From: CG2-30-36-16 sp964372115
GTDB lineage: Bacteria > Bacteroidota > Ignavibacteria > Ignavibacteriales > Ignavibacteriaceae
Length of the DNA stretch: 64,000 nt
Reading direction: 5' to 3'
Assembly (NCBI GenBank): GCA_964372115.1
Contig: CAYJPN010000025.1
Location: 19,775-83,774 of the forward strand
The number at the start of each line of letters is the position of its first letter. Position 1 is the stretch's first letter. Below, piece by piece: positions 36,265 through 45,392 of the stretch. Position numbers and translations under genes: made by a program. The notes under the pieces were generated by a model. The model had not been told where the DNA came from, did not search any database, and saw only the letters and a list, made by a program, of their open reading frames with translations.

Positions 36265-39200
36265 TTATTGAAGATTGGAGATGAATTCGGTTAATTCAGC
36301 AACTCGCTGAAATCTTTCATCAGCATTTTTCGAGAGACATTTCATTATTATTTTATCTAATTCTGCCGGTATATTTTTATTTATTGATGACGGAACAGCC
36401 GGCTGAGTATTAAAAATAGAATGGATCAGTGCAATTTCGTTTTCGCCGTTAAAGGGGAGTTTGTTTGTGCACAGCTCGTATAAAATTACACCGAGAGAAA
36501 AAATATCGCTTCTGCTGTCAACTAATACATTTGTTACCTGCTCGGGGGCAACATAACCAAGCGTACCGAGGACGGTACCGAGTGACGTCATTGTAGAAAC
36601 AAGCGCTGATTTTGAAAGACCAAAATCCATTATGCGAAGTTTGTTTTTTTCATCAAGCATAATGTTCCCGGTTTTCATATCCCTATGGACAATATTTTTT
36701 GCATGTATATCTTCAAGCCCGGCACATATCTGGAGAATAATATTTTTAATTTCTTTCCAACTTAGGGGATAATTATTATCGAGATATTCTTTTAAAGTCC
36801 CCCCGGGCAAATACTCCATTGCAATAAAACCTGTGTTTTCACTCTCGCCGAGTTCAAATACTTTTACAATGTTCGGATGATTAAACGAGGATAACACTCT
36901 TGCCTCGCCGGAAAAACGTTTTTTGTTTTCTTCATCATGCAGCAGTTCCGGCATTAATATTTTTAACGCCACTTTTTGTTTTGTGTTAACATCGAGAGCA
37001 AGATACACTTTTCCCATTCCGCCTTTACCGAGGAGCTTTTCAATTTTATAGTGGGATATAATTTCGGCATCAAGTTTTTTATAAACAGATTTCGCCCTCA
37101 TTATTCCTATACTTCCCACAACAAATACAAAAACAAAAGGGAGGATAAAAATAAACGTGCCCGATGATAAAATGGTATAATGAATTACTACTAAGAAAAG
37201 GATAAACAGACCGGTGGAAAAATACCAGCGGTTTACAAATCTTCCGGCACCGGCTTTTCTTCCGGCAAAAATTAACGATGCAATTAAAATTAGAAATATT
37301 GCAAATCGAATTATCTCGACAGTTTTGTTAGCAAGCAGAAACGTCCTGAATACTGATTTATAAATAAGAATAAAGGATGCTTCAAAAGTCGAGGTCTCTG
37401 TTAGAAAATATCGTTCGCCGGGTTTTATATTTTCTATTACTTTAACTTTGCCGGATGGGAAAACTACTTGAAAGTTATTCTGATATTTATCGTCAACAGC
37501 AAAAATGTAATTGCTAATACCACTGTTCAGCATCGGGGCATTTCCCGCACCTATTATTTTACTGCCGGTTAAAAGCGTATCTCTATTTTTTATTGTGTAC
37601 AAATTGATCCGCGCGCCCCGCGCATATCGATTTGAGTAGATACCTTCGACACTAATTTTTACATAATTATTTTTATTTAAATTGTTACGGTAAAGCACCG
37701 CGCCTTTGTCGCCCTGTGCATCGGTAGAAGTACCGACAAATAAATCTTCATCCCCGTCATCATCAATATCTGCAAAAGATGGATTACCTGTAAAGTTTAA
37801 CCCGGAATATTCTGAAACTTCTTTAAACATCATCTCCGGGGAATTCAAATAAAGTTTTGAACTAATATACAAATCTATCCAGCCATCGTTATTTACATCC
37901 GCCGCCGCCGCGGTCCCGTTTACCGGCTCAGGATGGAAGATAGTTTGGTTAAAGCCGGCAGCGGCTGAAACATTTTCAAAGTGTTTTCCTTTTTTATTCA
38001 GCAGCAGCCACGGCGCTTCTTTTTGATGATGAACAAAAATATCTATCCAGCCATCGTTGTTAAAATCTTCTGCAAGTGCTACCGATGTTGAGAGCGATTT
38101 TCCCTCGGGGGAGTTAAAAGCAATGTCATCGAACAAGGAAAAATTAAAGTTGCCATGATTAATGTAAAGTGCAAGTGATTTCCCATTATTAGGCACCTGG
38201 TATGGGAAAAGTATATCGATCAGTCCATCGTTGTTAAAATCGGAAAAACATGCGCCGAAAGATTTTTTCTTGTTATCGGGAAGAGATGTTTTATGGAAAA
38301 CATTTTCAAAATGACCGGCTCCATTGTTTTTAAAAAGCATATCACGCCGAATATCATTGGAAAAGTATAAATCAATGTTGCCGTCATTATCAAAATCAAA
38401 AGCAGAAATAGAGATTAATGAAAAAGTATCAATAGAATCTAAAACCAGATTACTTCGTTCTGTGAAATCAATAAATTTGTTTTCACCGATACCGAGAAAA
38501 AATTTATAATTCTTATCGTCTGCAATGTGTATAAAATCCAAATAACCATCGTTATTAAAATCAGCCGAAATAGCACCTCCGGCAGATGAAAGTGAATTTA
38601 TCAGTCCACCTTCTATTGAAATATCGCCGAAAACTCCACCGCCGTTATTTTTGTAAAGGAGCGGCGGAGCTTCTTCATTTATAACAATAATATCAGGATA
38701 TTTTTCGCCAAAATTGTGAGCAAAAATTCCGTTTCTGCCTGTGGGGCGAATGAGTGATTGCACAGTATAATCGGTAAAAGAAAAACCTAATGCCTGTGAG
38801 TTTGTGTAAATACCCCTATTACCGATAAGCCAGATTAAATAGCCGGTGCTGTCATTTACAACCGATAAATCCCAGAAAGATTCTTTAAGGTATTCGGCAT
38901 TTTTATCTTCCGTCCATTTTGTTCCGTCATAAAAATATAAACTTGAGTTTGTTCCGCAAACCCAAACATGGTTTTCGTCAATTGCTTTTACAGAATAGAA
39001 CATTGCCGGACTATTGATTTTACTTTTGTTCCATGTTCCATTTTTGTATTCCAATACTGTTCCGTTAAAACCTACTGCCCACCCTTTGTTTTCCCCAAGC
39101 ATAACAATTCGCTGAAGATGTTTATCGGTCGGGGATGGATAGTTTTTCCACTCAAAGTTTTTATAACGCAAAATCATTCCGTCTTTACCAACCGCCCAGC

Positions 39201-39819
39201 CGCTCGAGGAGTCGATCATATAAATATCATTTATATCACCGGATATTAAATCAGAAAGTTTAGTTTTATCAACCGGACTTTTTTTAGTCTCCCATTTTTT
39301 CCCATTATAAAAGATAATATTACCCTGCTGACCGCCCATCCATGCAGTTCCCTCCGGAAGTACGGAAAGATTTTGCCACATAACATAATCTGTTGCGTCC
39401 CACATTTTTTTCGGGAGAGGTATTTCCTTTTTCGTGTTACCTATTTCAGTGAGAACGGGTTTAAAATAACCATTGTGGGTAAGATGATTAATTACCCAGA
39501 GTTTGTTTTTGTAAAAATCAATTTGAGGAAAATCGGAGTATGGAAATGAATGAATGGCAGTCCATGTGCCGGCATTATAAGAATAAACTTTTCCGTCAAT
39601 ATCTCCGCGTCCCTTGGAGATAGCAACCCCGGAATCGGCAGAAAGCATTTTAATCCTCGCGCCTAAATCCACGCTTGCCTGTCGGTACCAGACATTATTG
39701 TAGGCGGTAATCAGCTGCTCATCATCTATGTGTTTTTGTTCACCGCAGGAAAAGAACAGCAGCGCGAGAAAGATTGATATAATAGATTTATAAAACGATC
39801 GCAAAAATGAAATCAACAA
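36265..39819 (-). CDS. Receptor-like transmembrane Ser/Thr protein kinase with propeller, VCBS and ASPIC/UnbV ectodomain
   Basis: 1184 aa. Seen in order: exported N-terminus with lipobox-like LLFFSC; YCF48-like propeller repeats (SSGWAVGKDGMILRYKNFEW and kin) to about residue 340; about seven VCBS/FG-GAP calcium loops (DFNNDGYLDFIH, DFDNDGNIDLYF, DFNNDGLIDILF, DVNNDGWIDLYI) to about 710; an ASPIC/UnbV domain (RYARGARINLYTI, VFPSGKVKVIENIKPGERY); three hydrophobic segments (about 825-895); and a complete protein kinase domain with GKGGMGKVYLA, VALKIL, HRDMKTGN, DFGLSK, VAPEQ. Three helices place the kinase in the cytoplasm. The start is a TTG with no better alternative. Inferred role: surface sensing by a polysaccharide- or protein-binding head coupled to intracellular phosphorylation. 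Confidence 0.9.
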   Translation of the reverse strand: MLISFLRSFYKSIISIFLALLFFSCGEQKHIDDEQLITAYNNVWYRQASVDLGARIKMLSADSGVAISKGRGDIDGKVYSYNAGTWTAIHSFPYSDFPQIDFYKNKLWVINHLTHNGYFKPVLTEIGNTKKEIPLPKKMWDATDYVMWQNLSVLPEGTAWMGGQQGNIIFYNGKKWETKKSPVDKTKLSDLISGDINDIYMIDSSSGWAVGKDGMILRYKNFEWKNYPSPTDKHLQRIVMLGENKGWAVGFNGTVLEYKNGTWNKSKINSPAMFYSVKAIDENHVWVCGTNSSLYFYDGTKWTEDKNAEYLKESFWDLSVVNDSTGYLIWLIGNRGIYTNSQALGFSFTDYTVQSLIRPTGRNGIFAHNFGEKYPDIIVINEEAPPLLYKNNGGGVFGDISIEGGLINSLSSAGGAISADFNNDGYLDFIHIADDKNYKFFLGIGENKFIDFTERSNLVLDSIDTFSLISISAFDFDNDGNIDLYFSNDIRRDMLFKNNGAGHFENVFHKTSLPDNKKKSFGACFSDFNNDGLIDILFPYQVPNNGKSLALYINHGNFNFSLFDDIAFNSPEGKSLSTSVALAEDFNNDGWIDIFVHHQKEAPWLLLNKKGKHFENVSAAAGFNQTIFHPEPVNGTAAAADVNNDGWIDLYISSKLYLNSPEMMFKEVSEYSGLNFTGNPSFADIDDDGDEDLFVGTSTDAQGDKGAVLYRNNLNKNNYVKISVEGIYSNRYARGARINLYTIKNRDTLLTGSKIIGAGNAPMLNSGISNYIFAVDDKYQNNFQVVFPSGKVKVIENIKPGERYFLTETSTFEASFILIYKSVFRTFLLANKTVEIIRFAIFLILIASLIFAGRKAGAGRFVNRWYFSTGLFILFLVVIHYTILSSGTFIFILPFVFVFVVGSIGIMRAKSVYKKLDAEIISHYKIEKLLGKGGMGKVYLALDVNTKQKVALKILMPELLHDEENKKRFSGEARVLSSFNHPNIVKVFELGESENTGFIAMEYLPGGTLKEYLDNNYPLSWKEIKNIILQICAGLEDIHAKNIVHRDMKTGNIMLDEKNKLRIMDFGLSKSALVSTMTSLGTVLGTLGYVAPEQVTNVLVDSRSDIFSLGVILYELCTNKLPFNGENEIALIHSIFNTQPAVPSSINKNIPAELDKIIMKCLSKNADERFQRVAELTEFISNLQ

Positions 39820-39879
39820 TTTGTTTGGGTAAAGGTAAAGAGAAGAAAGAAAGATTACAAGCAGTGTATTTTAATGGAA

Positions 39880-39921
39880 GCATGGCTGAACTGATTAAAA
39901 AATTAAATCAGCCAGCCATGC
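39880..39921 (-). terminator. Hairpin terminator after the NagX-like gene
   Basis: GCATGGCTG(A)ACTGATT pairs with AATCAG(C)CAGCCATGC around an A/T loop, 20 bp past the stop of the minus-strand acyltransferase-like gene. Confidence 0.65.
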
Positions 39922-39941
39922 ACAAGCTTAGTTTGAATCAG

Positions 39942-41063
39942 CTATACTTTTATAAATATTTTTTTTGCGTACAAAATCCACATTAAACCAAGCCATATTA
40001 TTACATACACAAGGGCATATGCAAGAGAAGCATTAATAGTGCTCAACCACGAATGAAAGAAATTTTCGAATATGTAAGTTTTTAACGTAATCTCTTCACC
40101 CGTTGCGGTTGTTAATTTTATTATAGTCATCAACCGCCCGATAATACCGGAAGCAAAAAATACTGTTATCGCATTTAGACCATAAACAACAAAGGGCTTC
40201 GTCCACCATTTGATTCCTTTAACATCAATAAACCAATAGCAGAAAGCCAGAAAGTGGAGAGCGAGACCAGCAGTATAAACTACGTAAGAACTTGTCCAGA
40301 TACTTTTATTAATCGGGAACCAAAAGTCCCAGATATAACCAAGCAGTAAACCGATATTTCCAAAGATAAACATCCAAACAACTTTTGTTGTGTCATCCAT
40401 TTTTTTACGCAGCCAGTAGCCGGTTAATATTCCAAACAACGCCGTAGAAACTGCCGGAATAGTGCTAAAGATGCCCTCTGGATCCCAAACCTTTGTGGCG
40501 CTCCAAAGATGACCGGACAGCAAATTATTATCAATCCAGGCGCCAAGATTTGTTGCCGGTTCGAGGTTAGCATAACCAACACCGGGCACAGGTATTAAAG
40601 TCATAGCCAGCCAGTAAAAAATTAACAGCACAACGGCAATAATTGAAATTGTTTTTATGCTGCTTTTTAAGAAGAGGAAAGATGCAAAGAAATAAACCAC
40701 AGCTATTCTCTGCAATACACCGGGTATTCTTATAACAGATAAATCATAATAAGGAAACCCCTGTAAAATTAAACCGAGCAGAAATAACATTGCACCGCGT
40801 CTGAATACCTGCAGCATAAGTTTAAATTGGTCATCACCTCTTTCTTTTCTTTTTGAAAGGGAATAAGTAATAGCAACGCCAACTATAAAAAGAAAAAAAG
40901 GGAAAATTAAATCGGTTGGTGTGCAGCCATTCCATTTGGCATGTTCCAAAGGAGGATAAATTGAACCCCAGGCTCCGGGATTGTTTACGAGAATCATTCC
41001 CGCAATTGTAATACCCCTAAAAACATCAAGTGAAAGAAGACGAGTAGATTTTTGTGTTTCCAT
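39942..41063 (-). CDS. NagX/HGSNAT-like transmembrane glycan acetyltransferase (DUF5009/DUF1624)
   Basis: 373 aa from the ATG at 41063, which gives the canonical start TQKSTRLLSLDVFRGITIAG; a further ATG at 41072 and a TTG at 41090 are in frame. Seen: about ten hydrophobic helices, the family motifs LDVFRGITIAGMILVNNPG, HAKWNGCTPTDLIFPFFLF and PGVLQRIAVVYF. Known: human HGSNAT and bacterial NagX-type proteins carry acetyl groups across membranes onto amino sugars; NagX homologues sit with GlcNAc utilisation genes. No such genes are beside it here. The terminator noted downstream suggests a monocistronic message. Confidence 0.87.
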   Translation of the reverse strand: METQKSTRLLSLDVFRGITIAGMILVNNPGAWGSIYPPLEHAKWNGCTPTDLIFPFFLFIVGVAITYSLSKRKERGDDQFKLMLQVFRRGAMLFLLGLILQGFPYYDLSVIRIPGVLQRIAVVYFFASFLFLKSSIKTISIIAVVLLIFYWLAMTLIPVPGVGYANLEPATNLGAWIDNNLLSGHLWSATKVWDPEGIFSTIPAVSTALFGILTGYWLRKKMDDTTKVVWMFIFGNIGLLLGYIWDFWFPINKSIWTSSYVVYTAGLALHFLAFCYWFIDVKGIKWWTKPFVVYGLNAITVFFASGIIGRLMTIIKLTTATGEEITLKTYIFENFFHSWLSTINASLAYALVYVIIWLGLMWILYAKKIFIKV

Positions 41064-41167
41064 AATAACCATAATTTTATTATCTATCAAAAATTATATT
41101 TTTCTTCCTTCTAATACAATATTATTTTTGCTAAGTTTGGTCTTTAAAAAATTGAACAGCAAGGTAA

Positions 41168-41782
41168 ATGAAAATTTTAAGAAGGCTTTATGACTGGGTT
41201 CTTCATTGGGCAGAAACTCCTTATGGAGCAATTGCATTATTTTTTATTGCATTTGCCGAATCATCATTTTTTCCAATTCCACCGGATGCTTTGTTAATTG
41301 CGCTTGTACTCGGTGCACGAGCTAAGGCATTTAAGTATGCAGGTGTTTGTACAGTCGCATCAATTTTAGGCGCGATGCTCGGTTATGCTATTGGTTATTT
41401 TGTCTGGTGGTCGGCACCGAATGAGTTTTCTTCAGTAGCATTATTTTTCTTCAACCACATTCCCGGTTTTAGACCGGAGGTTTTTGAGCAAATTAGAAAA
41501 ATGTATGTGGAGTATAATTTCTGGATAATTTTCACAGCCGGCTTTACTCCGCTGCCATATAAAGTGTTTACAATTTCCGCGGGGGCTTTTTTTATAAATT
41601 TTCCGATGTTTCTTTTTGCTTCCATGGTAAGCCGGGGTGCAAGATTCTTTTTAGTCGCGTTTCTTATCTGGCGGTTCGGTCCGCAAATTAAAAGTTTCAT
41701 AGATAAATATTTCAACTGGCTTGCAATAGGGTTTACGGTGATGTTAATAGGCGGGTTTGTAATAATAAAGTATTTAGTTTGA
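41168..41782 (+). CDS. YqaA/DedA-family (VTT domain) membrane protein
   Basis: 204 aa. Seen: LRRLYDWVLHWAETPYGAIA, the VTT-domain loop ESSFFPIPPDALLIALVLGA with the conserved FxPxPxD, GAMLGYAIGYFVW, and a C-terminal GxxRF-containing re-entrant region (AGFTPLPYKVFTISAGAFF). Known: DedA/VTT proteins move lipids such as undecaprenyl phosphate or polyprenyl carriers across the inner membrane; YqaA members are less studied. Divergent from the NagX-like gene. Confidence 0.88.
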   Translation: MKILRRLYDWVLHWAETPYGAIALFFIAFAESSFFPIPPDALLIALVLGARAKAFKYAGVCTVASILGAMLGYAIGYFVWWSAPNEFSSVALFFFNHIPGFRPEVFEQIRKMYVEYNFWIIFTAGFTPLPYKVFTISAGAFFINFPMFLFASMVSRGARFFLVAFLIWRFGPQIKSFIDKYFNWLAIGFTVMLIGGFVIIKYLV

Positions 41783-41787
41783 TATAA

Positions 41788-41806
41788 GCGGCGTGGTAAG
41801 CGCCGC
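41788..41806 (+). terminator. Possible terminator hairpin after the YqaA-like gene
   Basis: GCGGCG-tggtaag-CGCCGC, six bases after the stop, without a good T tract. Confidence 0.45.
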
Positions 41807-41948
41807 ATTCAAATAGAGGGCTCCTCAAAAAATTCGTTATCTAACGGATAACAGAATACTGGTATTTGCTGCCAAATCGGATTTTCGAAGAAAGCCAATT
41901 AAAGTTTTTAGGGATACCCTAAACATAATTTAATCCTTTTATGAAACC

Positions 41949-43709
41949 CTAATCCGCACTCTTTTGCTTTTCAGGAAACAACTCCTTATATGCATTTTTT
42001 CTTCCTTTCCAAAAAAACTCTTTAGGAATAACTTTCCAATTATTAAGGTATTTTGGTTTTATCACTTTTTTTTCTGTCATCCATCGCATCAAATAAAAGC
42101 GTAAATCTTTGCTTGTTGTTTTCACAATTCTTTTTTCAAGATCTTTTTGTGCAATTTTTGCCCCGGCAATCAAATGACCACCACCTCCGTTGCCCCGATA
42201 ACTATTGATAGCAACTAAATAGGTTGAATCTATTAAGAAGGGGCGCCCGTTACTCATAGATACGATATTTACCCTGTTACCTGTTAGTTTTGTAACATCA
42301 ACAGTATAGTTAATGCCTGCCGCCGATGAAAAGTTATAATACTGATTTTTAAGCTCTTTTTTGCTTTTGTTAATTGTTTTAAAAAGAAGGAGTTCGTCAT
42401 TTTCGTCCTTCATTGTGTTATACCAGAGCGCGTACGAATATTCAAGATAATCTTTTATTTCCTGCCCGGTTAATTTCATTGTGTAGAGTAAGTTTTCATA
42501 TTTGTAAAGCTCAAACATATCCCGCACATATATTTTCCCCCGGTTTAAATCCGCGTCAAACGAAAGTGGCGCGGCAAATGAAACATCAGCGCCGGTAATA
42601 TCAAGTTGAAACCGGTGAATTAAATCAGTAAAATGGGAGGGTCCAAGCAATGCGACGCGCGTAGTCATTGTTTTTGTTAGTTTGCCTATTTCTTTATTCA
42701 CATATGCGCGTGTTAAATCAAAACCGTAGCTAAAGTGCTTTACAAATTTTTCGTCGGCAGGGTAGAAGCCAATGTTTATAATACTGCCGGTAATACTTTT
42801 TTCCCAAGTTTCGGAAGATTTATCATACTCCATTGTAACATCGGCAACCGCAACAGTTCGTGCTTCGCTTTTTGTTCCTAAAATCAGAATTTTTTTGCCT
42901 TCGCTGTCATTTACCGTATAGTTCCATCCTTTATGGTCGTGACCGACAAAAACCAGATCAAAACCGGGAACTTGTTCAGCAATTAATTGCGAGGCGTTTT
43001 CATTTAATGGTTCATCTTTGGATTCATTGTTATACTTATAATCAACCCCGGCATGAAATAACCCTATAATCAAATCAGGTTTTTCGTTTGCATTTATTAT
43101 TTCAACCCACTTCCGGGCGCTTTTAATCATATCATCAAAATAAATTCCCCGCCAAATATCCTCCGGGAGCCAATTTGGTATTGCCGGCGTAATTAATCCG
43201 AGTACCGCAACCTTTACTCCCTGCCTTGTTATAATAGTATAAGGTTTAAAGTATGGTTCTCCATTTTTGGTATTGATAGCATTGGCAGCAAGCCATGGAA
43301 ATTTTAACTCACCGTTAAATTTATCGTATACCGGATGACCGGTTTCGATATCATGATTACCGATAGTCGCGGCATCATATTGCATATAATTCATAACCTG
43401 GCTAAGAAGATGCAGCGTATCTTTCCGTTCGAAATTGTAGTAATAAACCACTGGCTGTCCCTGTAATATATCTCCGTCATCGAGGAGTATAACCCCGCCG
43501 GGATTTTTTTCTTTTTCCCGCTCAACATAGGTTTGAACTTGAGCCAATGAATATTTGAATGAAGCATCGTTCTTAAAATCATAGGGAAATATTGCCCCAT
43601 GGACATCGCTGGTTTCAATAATTTTTAATCGCACCGTCTGGGCATATATTGAAGCAGAGAGTGCCACTAATGAAAATAGTAATATATAGATAGTTTTAGG
43701 TTTTATCAT
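41949..43709 (-). CDS. Exported 5'-nucleotidase / 2',3'-cyclic phosphodiesterase-type metallophosphatase
   Basis: 586 aa. Seen: signal peptide (IYILLFSLVALSASIYAQ), metallophosphatase motifs IIETSDVHGAIFPYDF (Asp, His), LLDDGDILQGQPV, IGNHDIETGHPVYD, GLFHAGVDY and VFVGHDHKGWNY, then the C-terminal 5'-nucleotidase domain (VSFAAPLSFDADLNRGKIYV, YENLLYTMKLTGQEI, AINSYRGNGGGGHL). Known: such enzymes hydrolyse nucleotides in the periplasm to salvage nucleosides and phosphate. Stop codon is TAG, relevant to reading the interrupted transporter gene nearby. Confidence 0.93.
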   Translation of the reverse strand: MIKPKTIYILLFSLVALSASIYAQTVRLKIIETSDVHGAIFPYDFKNDASFKYSLAQVQTYVEREKEKNPGGVILLDDGDILQGQPVVYYYNFERKDTLHLLSQVMNYMQYDAATIGNHDIETGHPVYDKFNGELKFPWLAANAINTKNGEPYFKPYTIITRQGVKVAVLGLITPAIPNWLPEDIWRGIYFDDMIKSARKWVEIINANEKPDLIIGLFHAGVDYKYNNESKDEPLNENASQLIAEQVPGFDLVFVGHDHKGWNYTVNDSEGKKILILGTKSEARTVAVADVTMEYDKSSETWEKSITGSIINIGFYPADEKFVKHFSYGFDLTRAYVNKEIGKLTKTMTTRVALLGPSHFTDLIHRFQLDITGADVSFAAPLSFDADLNRGKIYVRDMFELYKYENLLYTMKLTGQEIKDYLEYSYALWYNTMKDENDELLLFKTINKSKKELKNQYYNFSSAAGINYTVDVTKLTGNRVNIVSMSNGRPFLIDSTYLVAINSYRGNGGGGHLIAGAKIAQKDLEKRIVKTTSKDLRFYLMRWMTEKKVIKPKYLNNWKVIPKEFFWKGRKNAYKELFPEKQKSAD

Positions 43710-44048
43710 CAGCTTTTATATCAATAATTTTTGATAACTAAAATAAGTAAATAGTTGCTCCGAATGAATTCCTTTTAACCTGAACATTTTATTTTTGTAA
43801 GTATTATTTATCCTGAACCTTCCGGATTTGCGCTAATGATGAAGTTGAATTTGAGTAACCATGCATCTCCTAAAGGAGAGAAAAACGAAAGGTGTAATTG
43901 TAAACTATCAAAACCAACCCAAAACCCAAATTAGTCGGTTATTCGTTTATTCATGGACTGACAGCCGCGGAACCAAAATACATTGAAAGTGGGAGTAAAC
44001 TGGGATAAATTTGGTTCGTATTTATAAACAAATAATGAGGTAAATGAT
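43710..44048. other. Intergenic region between divergent nucleotidase and rlpA
   Basis: About 340 bp. A short CTCCT-aa-AGGAG hairpin at 43866-43877 resembles the REP-like hairpins of the Rhs region; otherwise no feature was seen. Promoters for both divergent genes should lie here. Confidence 0.4.
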
Positions 44049-44537
44049 TTGAAGTCATTAACGAAGTTCCTAATACTCCTAATAATGATTTCCCTTGTTG
44101 GATTTACATTGACAAAAGAAAACGAAAAAACTGAAACAACAAAGAATGAAGCTGAATCTGTTTATGTTGAAGAAAAAGCTCCGGCAGTTATACCGGTGGT
44201 GGAATACATAAACAAAGGAGTTATGAAAGCCTCATGGTACGGACCAAAATTTCACGGTCATGCTACCGCAAATGGGGAGGAATATGATCAGATGGCGTTT
44301 ACTGCGGCTCACAAATCGTTAAAATTCGGAACCCTCTTAAGGGTTACTAATCCGAGAAACGATAAACAAGTTATCGTAAGAATTAACGACCGCGGACCCT
44401 ACATTACGGGAAGACAATTAGACCTGTCCAAAGGCGCAGCCCTCGCGTTAGGTCTAATTGACAAAGGAGTTGCCAAACTCAAAATAGAAGAAGTTGCTCT
44501 AAAAGGCGTCAACTTCCCGGCAGTTTCTTTAAACTGA
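44049..44537 (+). CDS. rlpA: RlpA-like septal ring lytic transglycosylase (double-psi barrel)
   Basis: 162 aa. Seen: N-terminal export signal (LTKFLILLIMISLVGF), a linker and one RlpA double-psi beta-barrel domain (MKASWYGPKFHGHATANGEE, AAHKSLKFGTLLRVTN, VIVRINDRGPYITGRQLDLS) with the conserved catalytic Asp in INDRGPY. The start is a TTG after a good GAGG; an overlapping ATG is out of frame. Known: RlpA cleaves naked glycan strands of peptidoglycan. No SPOR domain is present, so septal localisation may use something else. Followed by a strong terminator. Confidence 0.92.
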   Translation: MKSLTKFLILLIMISLVGFTLTKENEKTETTKNEAESVYVEEKAPAVIPVVEYINKGVMKASWYGPKFHGHATANGEEYDQMAFTAAHKSLKFGTLLRVTNPRNDKQVIVRINDRGPYITGRQLDLSKGAALALGLIDKGVAKLKIEEVALKGVNFPAVSLN

Positions 44538-44561
44538 AATTAAAATAGACACTATAATTTA

Positions 44562-44590
44562 AACCCCCGATTTTACCGGGGGTTTTTTTT
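44562..44590 (+). terminator. Rho-independent terminator after rlpA
   Basis: ACCCCCGATTTTACCGGGGGT followed by eight T residues, 25 bp past the stop. Confidence 0.9.
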
Positions 44591-44688
44591 GCCCGGATGA
44601 GTTTTTCCTTAATATTTAATTAAATTTGCTGCATACTTTGTATAAAATCTAAAAAAAAACAAATACCCCAACTATCAACGGTCTAAAA

Positions 44689-45240
44689 ATGAAATTAAAT
44701 TTAGGATGCGGAAACGACTTAAAAGAAGGCTATATTAACCTTGACATTGTAGATTACGGCGGAAACGCAATTCATGACATAAATACTTTTCCCTACCCGT
44801 TTGAGGATAACACATTTGATGAAATTTATGCCAGCCACGTTCTCGAACATCTCGATAGTTTTCACAAAACAATTACCGAGTTGTACAGAATAATAAAACC
44901 GGGCGGGACATTAATTGTGTATGCCCCCTTCTTTTTAAACACAAAATATTTCGGCGAACCCGACCACAAAATACCCTTTTCAATCAGGACATTTGATAAT
45001 TATGAGTACATCGGCAGCAGGGAGCTTAAGTTTTACGAAAAGTGGAAGTTAAACCACCGCACAAACTACCAGGGGAAAGCTCAGTTTCAAATTGAGGAGA
45101 AAAAATTCATAACCTCTCACTTTGCTGCTCTAAAGTGGATGGACAATATTGTAAATATTGAACCTGTTATTTATGAAAGATTTTTTGCCGGTATCTTTTC
45201 GCCTGAAGAAGTTTATTTCAAACTTACAGCGGTTAAATAA
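44689..45240 (+). CDS. Class I SAM-dependent methyltransferase
   Basis: 183 aa. Seen: motif I LNLGCGNDLKEGYINLDIVD, post-motif acidic region PYPFEDNTFDEIYASHVLEH (motif II with the HVLEH helper) and YRIIKPGGTLIVYAPFFL (motif III), the signature of Methyltransf_11-type enzymes that often act on lipid-linked or sugar substrates in glycan loci. No partner gene indicates the substrate. Confidence 0.88.
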   Translation: MKLNLGCGNDLKEGYINLDIVDYGGNAIHDINTFPYPFEDNTFDEIYASHVLEHLDSFHKTITELYRIIKPGGTLIVYAPFFLNTKYFGEPDHKIPFSIRTFDNYEYIGSRELKFYEKWKLNHRTNYQGKAQFQIEEKKFITSHFAALKWMDNIVNIEPVIYERFFAGIFSPEEVYFKLTAVK

Positions 45241-45310
45241 ATCTCTAATTTATAAACGCTTAACAGTCTTTAAAAATAAAACTTGGCTGTTTTTTCTTAT
45301 TTTCATAAAA

Positions 45311-45352
45311 AACGGTTGACCGCCGGATTATAAAACCCGGCAGTTAACCGTT
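45311..45352. terminator. Bidirectional terminator between methyltransferase and MFS genes
   Basis: AACGGTTGACCGCCGG pairs with CCCGGCAGTTAACCGTT across a short AT loop, between convergent genes, flanked by A and T tracts. Confidence 0.75.
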
Positions 45353-45392
45353 AAATTATTTTTAATAGTAATACTGCTATAATTTTCTATCT

